Origin: Pseudoalteromonas sp. FUC4
GTDB lineage: Bacteria; Pseudomonadota; Gammaproteobacteria; Enterobacterales; Alteromonadaceae
Assembly: GCF_008370255.1 (NCBI RefSeq)
Contig: NZ_SEUI01000002.1
Location: 568,221-632,220, forward strand
Length of the DNA: 64,000 bases
Reading direction: 5' to 3'
The notes under the pieces were generated by a model. That model saw only the letters and a list, made by a program, of their open reading frames with translations. It was not told the origin of the DNA and did not search any database. Both the position numbers and the translations under genes were made by a program. Shown one piece after another: positions 7,949 through 18,939 of the stretch. Within the stretch, counting starts at the first letter, position 1; each line of letters begins with the position of its first letter.

Positions 7949-9398
7949 TGCTTTGCTCTAGTACGTCTATACTTACATCAATTAGCTGCACTTTAGCGGT
8001 TAACTGCTGCACTATTTGCGTATCTTGGTATTGATTTTGTCGCATATTATCGGTACTACTTGCTATTAACTCAGTATTACCTGCTTGTTCAGCTACCACT
8101 TGTGCAACTGAATCAGAGCTTGAAGACACAGCGGCTATTTGCTCGCTCATTGCTGAAATATTCTCTTTCATTGCGGTACTGATACTTGTTAAATCAACTA
8201 CAAAATTTATACACTGACTCATTGATTGTGTTGACGTTTTACTATTATTAACGAGATCTTTCAGTGTTAAACCAATCTTGTCTGTTGTCGCTTTACTATG
8301 ATTTGCAAGTGATCTCACCTCATCAGCAACAACAGCAAAACCTCGTCCATGCTCACCTGCACGGGCAGCCTCAATAGCTGCATTTAAAGCAAGCAAATTT
8401 GTTTGCTCAGCAATACCTGATATTTCATTAAGAAGACCAGAAATAACACCCCCAGCTGCAACTAAATGACTTATTTGCTCTTCTGTATGGTTAAGTAACG
8501 TTAATAACTCTCTACTTTTCGAATCTGTTTGATGAACGTCTTCTAATGCATTACTGACAGTTTTAGTAATATGGTCAACCTGACTCTTAAGCGCTTCACT
8601 TTCGTCTTCAACAAGCTTAAAGCCATGTGCAACTTGTGATCCTGAATTTGCTATATCATCCGTTTGTTGTGTACGATGCACAGCTCCATCTGCAAGCTGG
8701 TCATGAACTTCGATAAGCTCTCGCGAGTTTTTTTGCAGTGATTCTGATTGCGCTTGAACTTGCTTAATAACATCAGATATATAGTCTAGCAATGTATTAA
8801 ATCCAACCACAGCATCGCTTTTAGTATCATCAGCACGTAGGGAAAGTCTAATATTTTCAGGGTCTTCCATTATTTGCTCTGTCGCATAACTTAATGACAA
8901 GCCTGCACGGCGCTCGCGTTGCAATGTTTTAGCTATATAACCTGCAACTAGCACTTCAACAATCGCATATCCTGCATGTATAAGTACTGTAGTAAAAGCG
9001 AGTCTATCCGGATCAAATACGTAGAAACCTGTATTTTGAGTTTGAAGATAATAAAAAGATAAATGATGAACAGCAACAAATATAATTGCCGTTATAAAAA
9101 CACGCCACTGTACAAACATTATAAGTACAGCCATTAAAATGAATATCTCAAAGTGGACTTCTATTAGCCCGAATGTTTGTTGGATGTGCAAAAAGGAGAA
9201 CATCATAATAGCGGCTGCAACTACGTGTGCGGTTAAAGCGTTGTCTGGATGCGTTCTGAGTAACCAAATTGGGAGTAAGCAAAGTGGCAAACCAATAATA
9301 AAAGCTTGAGTTAACGTACCAAAATACAGACCAACACCAATAGACTCAATAAATAAAAGACTAAAAATAATGGTAAACAACCGAGCGACACTAGACAT
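7932..9398 (-). CDS. methyl-accepting chemotaxis protein
   Basis: From the ATG at 9398 (AAGGG ribosome site) it is 488 residues. A longer reading from TTG at 9488 has no ribosome site and is less likely. The N-terminus has about six hydrophobic segments instead of a periplasmic sensor loop, so it may sense membrane or energy state. The C-terminal half is the coiled-coil MCP signalling domain with the conserved hairpin [19 protein letters not shown] and [10 protein letters not shown]. It should couple to CheA/CheW. No other chemotaxis gene is in the window. Confidence 0.9.
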   Translation of the reverse strand: MSSVARLFTIIFSLLFIESIGVGLYFGTLTQAFIIGLPLCLLPIWLLRTHPDNALTAHVVAAAIMMFSFLHIQQTFGLIEVHFEIFILMAVLIMFVQWRVFITAIIFVAVHHLSFYYLQTQNTGFYVFDPDRLAFTTVLIHAGYAIVEVLVAGYIAKTLQRERRAGLSLSYATEQIMEDPENIRLSLRADDTKSDAVVGFNTLLDYISDVIKQVQAQSESLQKNSRELIEVHDQLADGAVHRTQQTDDIANSGSQVAHGFKLVEDESEALKSQVDHITKTVSNALEDVHQTDSKSRELLTLLNHTEEQISHLVAAGGVISGLLNEISGIAEQTNLLALNAAIEAARAGEHGRGFAVVADEVRSLANHSKATTDKIGLTLKDLVNNSKTSTQSMSQCINFVVDLTSISTAMKENISAMSEQIAAVSSSSDSVAQVVAEQAGNTELIASSTDNMRQNQYQDTQIVQQLTAKVQLIDVSIDVLEQSIAKFK

Positions 9399-9513
9399 AA
9401 AACCCTTAAATATATTGTAGGTTACTAAACACACAGCATTATACGTAATAAAACTTAAACTGGGACACTTCTTCGAATAAAACTTCAAACTATTGAGACA
9501 GACTCGAATAGGC

Positions 9514-10065
9514 TTATTTTATTATAGGTAATATTTTTTTAAACGTTGGTGTTGCAGCTTGTTTTGTCCACTGAAAAATAACAATTTCAGCACATGAAAT
9601 TATAGCCCCAGCTTGTCGTAACTGATCAATTGCTAGCTTTCTATGTTCAGGATTTCGAGTGCCGATAGCGTCTTGAATAATAATGACCTCAAAACCTCTT
9701 TGAATTAAATCTAAGCATGTTTGCAACACACAGACATGTGCTTCAGTCCCTACAACTACAATTTGTTTTTTTCCATAGGTTTTTAATTGTTCTAAAAACC
9801 CAGGCTCTTCGCATGCACTAAAATGAGTTTTATGAAAATACGCGGCATCGGGCAACATCTTTTTGATTTGCTGATTAGTTTCGCCTAACCCCTTCACATA
9901 TTGCTCTGTTATTAAGGCTGGTATATCGTGAATAATAGCAGCCTGCGATAACTGCAACGTACTTTTTAAAATATTCGGAAAATCTTTAATTGCAGGGGCG
10001 AGCAACTCTTGTAAGTCTACAATTAATAACATGCTATTTTTTACATCAATATTAGATAAAACCAC
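9514..10065 (-). CDS. isochorismatase-family hydrolase
   Basis: This is a 183-residue cysteine hydrolase with the full catalytic triad visible: D17 (IVDLQ), K79 (FHKTHF) and C112 (EAHVCVLQT). Length and sequence resemble the YcaC/ISOC-domain group of unknown substrate. It is on the same strand as the chemoreceptor but separated by 115 bases, so probably a separate unit. AGGAGAG precedes the start. Confidence 0.86.
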   Translation of the reverse strand: MVLSNIDVKNSMLLIVDLQELLAPAIKDFPNILKSTLQLSQAAIIHDIPALITEQYVKGLGETNQQIKKMLPDAAYFHKTHFSACEEPGFLEQLKTYGKKQIVVVGTEAHVCVLQTCLDLIQRGFEVIIIQDAIGTRNPEHRKLAIDQLRQAGAIISCAEIVIFQWTKQAATPTFKKILPIIK

Positions 10066-10231
10066 TATACTCTCCTCATAAGTAGTAACTGTTATCTTTA
10101 TAGATTAGCTCACTATTTGAAAATAAAATCTTTAACTGAACATATATTATTTGTAATCCAAAAATAAAAACTTATGCTATATTTACTATCTAGCTAAGTA
10201 CCAACCTATTTACCCCTGAGAGTGTTTATAA

Positions 10232-13200
10232 GTGCGTTTGAGTAAATTTTTTTATCATATTACCATTATTTTTTTACTATGCGTTCAAAGCACTTTTGCA
10301 TCACAAAACTATGCTCAGCAATTACAACGTATTTCTACTGACGAAGGTCTCTCGCAAAGCTACGTTTTGCAATCACAAGAAGATGAAATTGGCTACATAT
10401 GGATAGCAACCCAACAAGGTTTAAATCGCTTTGACGGATATCAAGTCAAAACCTTTAATGGTGGCTTTGGGTTAGATAAACACTATATTTATGCTTTATT
10501 TAAAGCCGAAGATGGAAAAATCATAGTTTCGACCGATCTTTCCGGTGCATATATAATAGACCCCCTCACTTTAAAAACTGAAAAAATCTATTCTGGTCAA
10601 ATAGATAAAGAAAAAAATAAGTTCTCTCCAATTAGCGCAATGACTCAGCAACAAGATACTTTTTACTTTTCTATAGATGGCCAAGTATATACATTTGATG
10701 AGACGAGCAAACGCTTTACACTTAAGGTTACCCTCCCCAATAAAGGTGACTACATTAGGTCGTTAACGGTATATAAAAATACTTTATATATTGGTACAAA
10801 TGATGGCTTATATACTGTAAATATAGATAATTCAGAACTTGTAAAGATCGCTCTTCATCCCCCAGAAAAAAATACGTTAGATAATGTAAACGTAAAATTT
10901 TTAAGTGTTGATAATGAATTAGGATTACTTGTTGGTACTGTTGAAGGCATGTATCAATTAGCATTTGATAATGAAAAAGATATATCTGCAGTAAATATCA
11001 CAACGCTAATTCCTGATTATAATATATGGGATTATGCCAATACTGTTTACGGCGAGTTTGTTGCAACCGAAAGTGGATTATTTAGTTATCACCGCGAAAC
11101 CAAAGAGTTAGAGTTCATATTAAACTATGAAAAAAGTAAGTTTAATATTAATGAAAACTCAATCAACGATCTAATGATTGATAAGTCTGGCGTGCTTTGG
11201 CTCGCATCTAGAACCCAAGGTGTATTTACTTGGCCAATTAATACTCGACGGTTTAAACACATCTCCTTACCTGGCAACAACACTATCCATTCAACCTATC
11301 AAGACAATAACAATATTATATGGTTAGGTACCGAAGATGGAATTGCACGCTTCGATAAAACAACAAACAAAAGCGATATTTATTTAAGTTCTACCGACCC
11401 AAAAGCGATATATGGGGCATCTGCCGTTTATGATATTTTTGCGTCTTCAATAGGAGAAGATCAATACCTTTGGCTTGTTACTTTTAACGGGTTGAAACTT
11501 TTTAACAAGCACACTGGTAAAGTTATTGAGAATAAAGACACAGATAATAATGTAATTAACCAACCCAATTTATTTGGTTTTGCTCAATTAGCCGCAGACA
11601 AATATGCATTTATGTCTGATGATAACTTTTATGTTTTTAATGAAACAACCGGAAAAACAAGAATTATTAAAGGGCTTAAAGAACAAGTCGATCCTTTATT
11701 TTCTTACGCCTTTTATAAACCCCTTAAAACTAACCCTGACGAATTTTTACTTGGTAAATCAAAAAGCTTCCTTAGGTACAATGAAAAAAATCAAAAATTA
11801 ACAACTATATTTCAGTCATTTAACCCTAAAAAAGATCTTTTTTACACGGTAGAAAATTTTTACTTAGACTCAAAGCGAAATATTTTATGGTTAGCAACCA
11901 CCCACGAAGGTTTACTTGGTGTTGACCCAATTACTTATGAAAGAAAGCACTATATAGGATTAAAAAATTCATTTAATACTGATTCTATTTATTCATTACT
12001 TCCTGATGAAAATGGTTTTTTATGGGCAAGTACCGACAATGGTTTGTATCAAATAAACTTAGATACACTAAATGTAATGAGTTATTCAGTAAAAGACGGT
12101 TTAAATATAAATCAATTTACACCGATAGCAGCAGCAACATTAAGCGATGGTCGTCTTATATTTGGTAGCAATGCAGGAGCACTACTTTTTGACCCTTTAG
12201 ACTTTAACGAAAAAGAACAACTTAAAAAAAGTAACCTAGCTATTACTGATATAAGCCTCTTTACTAAAGAGCTCAATTATTACCCGAATAAATACCTTAG
12301 CCAACCGCTTGTTCTCGATTATGAAGACATGGGATTAACTGTTAGCTTTTCTAACTTTTCTTACCCTAATGTTGATAAAGCATATTATAAAGTAATTCTT
12401 TCAGGGCCTACATCCCTTACATACGAAGACTTACAATCTAACCAAGTGTTTTTTACAAAGCTCCAACCTGGCAATTACTCACTAAAAATATCAGCGCATA
12501 ATCGTGATGGTATTGTTACAAGCGAACCGACTACGCTTAATATCAATGTAGCCTACGCGCCATGGAAGTCGCCCTTTGCTATTGCCGCTTATATAGTTTT
12601 AATACTTGGGGTTTTGTTTTTTATTTTTTGGCAGTATCGAAGCCGCCAAGTTGCAATTGAACATGCACATAGAGCCACTATCCATTCGCAAAAACAAACC
12701 GAGCTAGCCCTTAAAAATAATAAAAGCGGTGTTTGGAATTATCGCTTTAAAGATAACTCTGTAAATACACTCAGAGGAATTGAACTTGGTTATTCAGATT
12801 TACCTGAACGCGTGCATATAAAACAATTTTTAGCACTTATACACCCCGATGATCAACGCCACTTTGAAAGTCAGAGGGTAAACTATTTCAAATACAAAAA
12901 GCATCAAAACTGGCAAGCAACTTATCGCTTACAGCACAAGGGTGGGCATTGGCTGTGGTATCAAGATACAGGGCAAGTTATATATGATCCTCAAACAAAT
13001 GAGCCGTTATATGTTTCTGGCATATATACCAATATCACCGAGCAACGAGCTAATGAGCAACAAGCAAAAATTTTAGGTGAAGCGTTTAGTCAAATAAACG
13101 ACTGGTTACTTATACTCGATGAACATTTAATGCCATTTTCAGCAAATAACAGTTTTATTGAAACATTTTCACATGAACAAGCTGTGACTAAAATTAGTCC

Positions 13201-14731
13201 GAAGTTATTTATTAAGTCCATTGGTAAAAATAAATGTAGAGCATTTGCTCATATTCTAAAAAAATTAAAACCGACAGAAAGCTGGCAAAGTGATACTTAT
13301 ATAAAAACAGCGAGAAATGACGAACATCCAATACATATAAGTGCTACAGCTGTAACAAAAGATACTTCTAGTTACTACGTAGTTGTTATTACAGATTTAA
13401 CCGAACAAAAACGCGCTGAAAACGAGCTGCGCTATTTAGCTAATTTTGACTCTCTAACTCATTTACCAAATCGTAGTTTAATGTATCAAAACATCGAAAA
13501 AGCGATTAGATATGCCGATGAAAATAATACACAATGTGCATTATTATTTATTGATTTAGATAAATTTAAACCTGTTAATGACTCTTTTGGTCACGCAGTG
13601 GGTGATAAACTGCTGTGTAATATTACACAAAGAGTAAGCGGTATGCTTTGCGAAAATGCCAAACTTGGCCGCCAAAGTGGTGATGAATTTTTAGTGCTCA
13701 TTCAAAATATAGAATCGCTGCAATCTCTTCGCAATACAGTAAAGAGAATTAGCAATGAATTAGCTAATAAAGTCATTATTGAAGACTTCTCTATTAATAT
13801 TTCAGCCAGCATTGGCGTAGCTTTATACCCATTCGATGCTGTAACCACCGATATACTTATCCGTAATGCAGATGTTGCGATGATGCACGCAAAACAAGGC
13901 GGAAGAAACGACTTTAAGTTTTTTAGTGATGAAATGAATGAACTAATAAAACAAAAGTTACTACTCGAAAATGATTTAAAAGATGCAGTAAAAGACAATC
14001 GATTTTTTAATCACTACCAACCTATTATCGACATAAAAGAAAAAACAATAAATGGCGTGGAGTTACTTATGCGCTGGGAGAATAAAGGTCAGTTAGTATC
14101 GCCTGCTCTTTTTATCCCTGTAGCAGAAGAAACCGGTTTAATAGAACTCCTTACTGAGCAAGCATTGCACCGAGCACTTATTGAACTTGCCCCTATACTC
14201 AACGAAAACCCATTGCTTTATATATCTTTAAATTTATCACCTAAGCACATATTGAAAACAAATATAACGCAGCGATTGCTGTACATATTAGCTGAAGTTC
14301 AAGTACATCCAAAACAGTTAAGGCTTGAAATAACAGAAAGCATTTTACTAGAAGATAAACTCAAAGCAGCCAAACAGCTACAAAATTTAAAAACTGCTGG
14401 ATTCAAATTACTGCTTGACGACTTTGGTACGGGCTACTCATCACTCACCTATTTGAGCCAATTCCCTATTAATGTTATTAAAATAGATCAAAGCTTTGTA
14501 AATAGTATTGGTGTAGATAAAGGGGATGAGTCGATTATTAAAACCATTTTTTCGCTAGCAAAAAACTTAGATCTTTACTGCATTGCAGAAGGAGTGGAAA
14601 CACGCGAACAGATGGCATTTTTAGCTGAAGTTGGGTGCAATGTATTGCAGGGTTATTACTTTGCAAGACCAATGAATGCTAAAGACCTACGCAAAAGCGA
14701 TTGCTTTAGCAATATCATTGATTTGATTTAA
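10232..14731 (+). CDS. propeller-type sensor with PAS, GGDEF and EAL domains
   Basis: This 1499-residue membrane protein starts with GTG. It has a signal peptide (cleavage near residue 23), then repeated two-component-type beta-propeller blades (for example GYIWIATQQGLNRFDGY near residue 51) to about residue 670. A Y_Y_Y Ig-like domain (about 720-785) and one membrane helix (about 787-807) follow. The cytosolic part has PAS (about 830-930), a second PAS-like segment, GGDEF and EAL domains. The cyclase motif is S1149-GDEF, a tolerated variant. The EAL signature is E1277-L-L-x-R, with later motifs DDFGTGYSS, KIDQSF and AEGVE intact, so diesterase activity is plausible. It probably senses a periplasmic carbohydrate or similar ligand and alters c-di-GMP. 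Confidence 0.93.
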   Translation: MRLSKFFYHITIIFLLCVQSTFASQNYAQQLQRISTDEGLSQSYVLQSQEDEIGYIWIATQQGLNRFDGYQVKTFNGGFGLDKHYIYALFKAEDGKIIVSTDLSGAYIIDPLTLKTEKIYSGQIDKEKNKFSPISAMTQQQDTFYFSIDGQVYTFDETSKRFTLKVTLPNKGDYIRSLTVYKNTLYIGTNDGLYTVNIDNSELVKIALHPPEKNTLDNVNVKFLSVDNELGLLVGTVEGMYQLAFDNEKDISAVNITTLIPDYNIWDYANTVYGEFVATESGLFSYHRETKELEFILNYEKSKFNINENSINDLMIDKSGVLWLASRTQGVFTWPINTRRFKHISLPGNNTIHSTYQDNNNIIWLGTEDGIARFDKTTNKSDIYLSSTDPKAIYGASAVYDIFASSIGEDQYLWLVTFNGLKLFNKHTGKVIENKDTDNNVINQPNLFGFAQLAADKYAFMSDDNFYVFNETTGKTRIIKGLKEQVDPLFSYAFYKPLKTNPDEFLLGKSKSFLRYNEKNQKLTTIFQSFNPKKDLFYTVENFYLDSKRNILWLATTHEGLLGVDPITYERKHYIGLKNSFNTDSIYSLLPDENGFLWASTDNGLYQINLDTLNVMSYSVKDGLNINQFTPIAAATLSDGRLIFGSNAGALLFDPLDFNEKEQLKKSNLAITDISLFTKELNYYPNKYLSQPLVLDYEDMGLTVSFSNFSYPNVDKAYYKVILSGPTSLTYEDLQSNQVFFTKLQPGNYSLKISAHNRDGIVTSEPTTLNINVAYAPWKSPFAIAAYIVLILGVLFFIFWQYRSRQVAIEHAHRATIHSQKQTELALKNNKSGVWNYRFKDNSVNTLRGIELGYSDLPERVHIKQFLALIHPDDQRHFESQRVNYFKYKKHQNWQATYRLQHKGGHWLWYQDTGQVIYDPQTNEPLYVSGIYTNITEQRANEQQAKILGEAFSQINDWLLILDEHLMPFSANNSFIETFSHEQAVTKISPKLFIKSIGKNKCRAFAHILKKLKPTESWQSDTYIKTARNDEHPIHISATAVTKDTSSYYVVVITDLTEQKRAENELRYLANFDSLTHLPNRSLMYQNIEKAIRYADENNTQCALLFIDLDKFKPVNDSFGHAVGDKLLCNITQRVSGMLCENAKLGRQSGDEFLVLIQNIESLQSLRNTVKRISNELANKVIIEDFSINISASIGVALYPFDAVTTDILIRNADVAMMHAKQGGRNDFKFFSDEMNELIKQKLLLENDLKDAVKDNRFFNHYQPIIDIKEKTINGVELLMRWENKGQLVSPALFIPVAEETGLIELLTEQALHRALIELAPILNENPLLYISLNLSPKHILKTNITQRLLYILAEVQVHPKQLRLEITESILLEDKLKAAKQLQNLKTAGFKLLLDDFGTGYSSLTYLSQFPINVIKIDQSFVNSIGVDKGDESIIKTIFSLAKNLDLYCIAEGVETREQMAFLAEVGCNVLQGYYFARPMNAKDLRKSDCFSNIIDLI

Positions 14732-14736
14732 AGCGT

Positions 14737-14769
14737 TAAAAGCGTGCCTATCAACTCTGCACACTTTTA
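14737..14769. terminator. hairpin between convergent genes
   Basis: TAAAAGCGTGC and GCACACTTTTA pair with one mismatch around a 11-base loop, between the convergent GGDEF-EAL and CDF genes. There is no long U run, so terminator function is only likely. Confidence 0.45.
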
Positions 14770-14786
14770 ATAGTAACTAACTTGCA

Positions 14787-15680
14787 TTAATGGATGTGAT
14801 GGCATTCGTGGCTTTCTATTTGTAATACACTATTGTGTACATTAAATTTTTCAGCTAGAAGTTGCTCGACCTTCAAACGACATACTTCATCATGTTTTTC
14901 AATCGTACAATGCTGTTTAAGTACAACGTGCGCTCCTACTACAACACCGTTGTATTTACGCGTTACTGTGACGTTGTGAACATTGTGAACATGCTCCATA
15001 TCTGTAATTACACTTTCAATATCAGTAACCTTAGGGAGTTTTGCTTTATTTAAACGCAAACCTTTTATACAACGAATAATAACCTTAATACCGGTGAATA
15101 ATACGAAAGAAGCGATTAACATGCTCGATAAAATATCGATAACAACCCAGCCCGTAAAATATATAAGAATGCCGGCAACAAATGTCGATACGGTTGAAAT
15201 TAAATCAAAGAATGAATGTAAAAATACCGCATAAACATTAATACTCGCTTTACGGCCTTTATATAAAATCCATGCAGCAGCGCCATGAAACAAAAAGCCA
15301 ATTGCCGCAATAACCGACATCAAATAACTATTAATAGCCAGCTCATTGCCTTCATGTTGATGAATAAACCGTTCACCACCTTCGTATAAAATAATTAAGC
15401 TGATTGCTAAGTATAAAAAGCCATTTATTAGCCCACCTATGAGTTCAGCTCGTTGATGACCATCGTTGTAGGTTTTAGCAAAGTGGATAGCAAGACTTGA
15501 CGCAATGAGCGCAATAAACAACGAACTATTGTGGACGAACAAATGCCCAGCATCAGCAAGTACAGCAAGCGAATTAGAATAATAAGCACCAATTACCTGA
15601 ATTACCATAAATGAACACGTAATTGCTAGTGCAATAAGTAACCGACGACGCGAGGCTTGGTGTGTAGTGATTTCTGTCAT
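14787..15680 (-). CDS. cation diffusion facilitator family metal exporter
   Basis: From the ATG at 15680 it is 297 residues; the upstream TTG reading adds an unlikely tail. Six membrane helices and a cytosolic C-terminal domain are seen, ending in a His-rich tail (SHECHHIH). Transport-site residues in TM5 are H155-x3-D159 (HSFFD). In TM2 the usual H-x3-D of the CzcD/ZitB group is H46-x3-H50 (DAGHLFVHN), an Asp-to-His change. CDF proteins exchange Zn, Cd, Co or similar ions for protons across the inner membrane. The altered site may change ion preference; the ion cannot be named. Confidence 0.92.
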   Translation of the reverse strand: MTEITTHQASRRRLLIALAITCSFMVIQVIGAYYSNSLAVLADAGHLFVHNSSLFIALIASSLAIHFAKTYNDGHQRAELIGGLINGFLYLAISLIILYEGGERFIHQHEGNELAINSYLMSVIAAIGFLFHGAAAWILYKGRKASINVYAVFLHSFFDLISTVSTFVAGILIYFTGWVVIDILSSMLIASFVLFTGIKVIIRCIKGLRLNKAKLPKVTDIESVITDMEHVHNVHNVTVTRKYNGVVVGAHVVLKQHCTIEKHDEVCRLKVEQLLAEKFNVHNSVLQIESHECHHIH

Positions 15681-15900
15681 TAAATGCTTGAATAACCTAT
15701 ACTTAAAATGCAAATAAGCCAAAGGTGGCTTAGAGTAGAAGTGGGTAATGATATACAGTATCAATTATATTACGTCCTGACATCAAACGCACTAAAAACT
15801 TAGTAAATCCAAAAAAATGTGCTAATACTTAGTCAGTGAGAACAATAAAAATACAAATAGAAAAATAACAAAATTATGGCTTAAGTACATGGAGAGTTGA

Positions 15901-17358
15901 GTGGATAACAACCAAGCAGATCAAGCATGGCAAAATATGGAGTTACTGCCTTTTTGCGTTTTATTCTATGATAGCAATACGAATATATTTAAAGTTAATA
16001 GCCAAGCGCAGAGCCTATTTGACTTAAAAGAACAACCACATTTTAAAAAAGCTGATTTTTCACATATTACGTTAACCAATCATCATAGTAAAAAAGAGCT
16101 GTTAATCGAGGAGCTATTCTTTGACTATTTTACCGCGAATAACCAATGCCAGTTTGTTCTATCAAAACCAACGTCCAAATTACTACTCAATGTAAAATTT
16201 GCAAAATTACTTAACTCAAACTCAATTATCATTATCATTATCGATATATTAAATAATAATGTAGATGAACAATATGATTTTGGTAACATTATTTCGAACA
16301 TTTCAACTGACTTAATTGATATTCAAAATGATGATGTTGATAAGCATATCAATTATGCATTAAAAGCAATCGGCACCGTTTGCCACGCAGATCGAAGTTA
16401 CCTTTTTAAGTACGCCGAAGATGGTAAAACCATCAACAATACTCACGAATGGGTCAATGACAATATACAACCATTTAAAGACGACTTACAGGATCTTCCA
16501 AAAGACGCTCTCCCTTACTTTTTTAGTTCAATGGTTAGTACTCACTTATTCAGAGTTAATGATGTAACGTCGTTACCTATTCAGGCAATAAGCGAAAAAA
16601 CAATTTTTCAGCAACAAAAAATAAAATCGGTACTTTGCATTGGTTTACGTTATGACAAAGAACTGGTTGGCTTTATTGGCTGTGATTGTGTTGTTCAAAA
16701 GCGAGAATGGACTGATTTAGACCTTATCCGTTTAAGGTTAGTAGGTGAAATGCTTGCTAATGCTTTCAAAAATTTAAATTACAAGAAAGAACTACAACAA
16801 ACTCAGCAGCAGCTTATTAATGCAAATCATAAACTCAACAAACAAGTTAATACTGATGGCCTAACAAAGATTGCTAATAGACGCTGTTTTGATCACACTT
16901 TAAAATGCGAAATTAAGCGCTGTGCACGTAATAAAGAGCCTATTAGTTTAATAATGTGTGATATTGATTTTTTTAAGCGTTATAACGACAACTACGGACA
17001 TCACCTAGGCGATGAAGTACTAAAACGAGTAGCCAAAGCGCTGCACGATCTGTGTAAACGAGAAGGTGATTTAGCCGCTCGATTCGGTGGTGAAGAGTTT
17101 ACGATAATTTTACCAGCAATCGATACAGAACATTGTCAAAGGTTTGCAGCTCTTATTCAGGAAAAAATTGTAGAACTCGCAATTGAACATAACTTTTCAA
17201 CTGTCAGTAAATGCCTCACGTTAAGCATTGGGTTTTATAGTTTTATACCCAATCACAAAACAAAACCCAAAGAGGTTATAACTAACGCCGACATAGCCCT
17301 CTATAACGCAAAAGAAACAGGCAGGAATAAAATAGCCCGGTTTGAGAAAGCCAACTAA
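15901..17358 (+). CDS. GAF-domain diguanylate cyclase
   Basis: This 485-residue cytosolic protein starts with GTG behind GGAGAG. An N-terminal PAS-like segment (residues 1-110) and a GAF domain (about 125-290) precede a GGDEF domain with intact G396-GEEF400. The metal-binding DIDFFK segment is also present, so it should make c-di-GMP. The GAF ligand is unknown. It stands alone, divergent from the CDF exporter gene. Confidence 0.9.
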   Translation: MDNNQADQAWQNMELLPFCVLFYDSNTNIFKVNSQAQSLFDLKEQPHFKKADFSHITLTNHHSKKELLIEELFFDYFTANNQCQFVLSKPTSKLLLNVKFAKLLNSNSIIIIIIDILNNNVDEQYDFGNIISNISTDLIDIQNDDVDKHINYALKAIGTVCHADRSYLFKYAEDGKTINNTHEWVNDNIQPFKDDLQDLPKDALPYFFSSMVSTHLFRVNDVTSLPIQAISEKTIFQQQKIKSVLCIGLRYDKELVGFIGCDCVVQKREWTDLDLIRLRLVGEMLANAFKNLNYKKELQQTQQQLINANHKLNKQVNTDGLTKIANRRCFDHTLKCEIKRCARNKEPISLIMCDIDFFKRYNDNYGHHLGDEVLKRVAKALHDLCKREGDLAARFGGEEFTIILPAIDTEHCQRFAALIQEKIVELAIEHNFSTVSKCLTLSIGFYSFIPNHKTKPKEVITNADIALYNAKETGRNKIARFEKAN

Positions 17359-17475
17359 GTCGGCGCGCTGCAGTGAGTTTTAGTGGTTAAAAGTCGGCTG
17401 TAGTGATAATCTATACACGCTGAAATTATAAACAATACAACCACTCAGCGTTTAATTATTATAAGGAATGTTTAA

Positions 17476-18429
17476 ATGGACCCAGTCACACAAATTCTCG
17501 ACATGATTTTTACTGTTGAGGCTTTTTTACTTGTTTTTGTTATCGTGCTTTTAAAAAGTAGCGTTAAATTTGTACCACAAAACCGCGCCTGGTTAATCGA
17601 ACGGTTTGGTAAATACCAATCAACTAAAGAAGCCGGCCTTAACTTTATCATTCCATTTATTGATAGGATTTCGGCTGATCGTAGCCTAAAAGAACAAGCT
17701 CAAGATGTACCATCGCAATCAGCTATCACTAAAGATAACATCTCACTTATAGTTGATGGCGTACTGTACTTTAGAGTACTAGACCCGTACAAAGCCACGT
17801 ATGGCGTTGACGACTATACGTTTGCGGTTGTACAACTTTCGCAAACAACTATGCGTTCAGAACTCGGTAAAATGGAGCTTGATAAAACGTTTGAAGAACG
17901 TGATTTACTTAACACCAACATTGTTGCAGCTATAAACCAAGCATCTGAGCCTTGGGGTATTCAAGTACTTCGTTACGAAATTAAAGATATTGTGCCACCT
18001 AACTCTATTATGGAAGCGATGGAAGCACAAATGAAAGCTGAGCGTGTTAAACGTGCTCAAATTTTAGAATCAGAAGGTGACCGCCAAGCAAATATCAACG
18101 TCGCTGAAGGTAAAAAGCAAGCACAAGTACTTGCTGCAGAAGCCGATAAAGCCGAGCAAATTTTACGCGCTGAGGGTGAAGCAACCGCAATTACAACTGT
18201 TGCTGAAGCACAAGCAGATGCACTTATTAAAGTTGGTGAAGCTGCAGATACCGAGCAAGGACAAAAAGCAATTCAGTTAGACTTAGCAACTAAAGCAATT
18301 GCAGCTAAAGAAGCGATCGCCCGTGAGTCATCAATTGTATTACTGCCAGATAACGCAACAGATGCAAGCTCAATGGTTGCCCAAGGTATGGCAATTATTA
18401 ATAGTTTAAATAAAAAGAATTTGGGTTAA
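17476..18429 (+). CDS. qmcA: SPFH/band 7 membrane scaffold (QmcA-like paraslipin)
   Basis: This 317-residue protein has one N-terminal membrane helix (about residues 10-28), an SPFH domain (about 30-200) and a long Ala/Glu-rich coiled coil (about 195-265). It resembles E. coli QmcA, which forms cage-like assemblies associated with FtsH proteases and membrane microdomains. The NfeD-family partner follows after 21 bases, the usual pairing. The symbol is by similarity. Confidence 0.88.
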   Translation: MDPVTQILDMIFTVEAFLLVFVIVLLKSSVKFVPQNRAWLIERFGKYQSTKEAGLNFIIPFIDRISADRSLKEQAQDVPSQSAITKDNISLIVDGVLYFRVLDPYKATYGVDDYTFAVVQLSQTTMRSELGKMELDKTFEERDLLNTNIVAAINQASEPWGIQVLRYEIKDIVPPNSIMEAMEAQMKAERVKRAQILESEGDRQANINVAEGKKQAQVLAAEADKAEQILRAEGEATAITTVAEAQADALIKVGEAADTEQGQKAIQLDLATKAIAAKEAIARESSIVLLPDNATDASSMVAQGMAIINSLNKKNLG

Positions 18430-18450
18430 TAACTCAATAAAGAGGTTTGT

Positions 18451-18906
18451 ATGGATTTTATTACGCAAAATTTACCGCAAACACTTATGGTGCTCGGTAT
18501 TGTTGCTTTAATAATAGAAGTAGCAGTACTTGGCCTTTCTACATTTATTTTATTGTTTTTTGGATTATCGTTATTCCTTACAGGGTTATTAATGAGTTTT
18601 GGTATTTTACCTGACTCATTAACCACCGCCCTTTGGAGCAACACAGTTGTAACAGCAGGTTTGGCTGTTGTACTTTGGAAACCATTAAAACAAATGCAAA
18701 ATCGCGTAGATAAAAAGCAAGTAAATAGTGATTTTGCTGAACTCACTTTTGTACTTACTAGCGATGTAACAGAGCAAGGTTTAACGACACATCAATATTC
18801 AGGTATCAGCTGGAAGCTTAAAAGTGCGCAACCAATTATCGCCGGTACTGAGGTTTTAGTAACCAAAAAAGAAGTGGGTGTTATGTGGGTTACGCCTAAA
18901 ATCTAA
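18451..18906 (+). CDS. NfeD-family membrane protein (YbbK partner type)
   Basis: This 151-residue protein has two to three N-terminal membrane helices (about residues 10-75) and a C-terminal OB-fold-like domain (about 85-148, with VEVLVTKKE-like pattern EVLVTKKEVG). NfeD short forms work with the SPFH protein encoded just upstream, and the two form one operon closed by the terminator at 18947-18976. Confidence 0.87.
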   Translation: MDFITQNLPQTLMVLGIVALIIEVAVLGLSTFILLFFGLSLFLTGLLMSFGILPDSLTTALWSNTVVTAGLAVVLWKPLKQMQNRVDKKQVNSDFAELTFVLTSDVTEQGLTTHQYSGISWKLKSAQPIIAGTEVLVTKKEVGVMWVTPKI

Positions 18907-18939
18907 TCAGCACAGTAAAAAAGCACTGTGTATAGTTAA

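Noticed and set aside
9399..9488. Longer N-terminus of the chemoreceptor from TTG
   Set aside because: No ribosome site before TTG, while AAGGG precedes the ATG at 9398 and the hydrophobic segment starts there.
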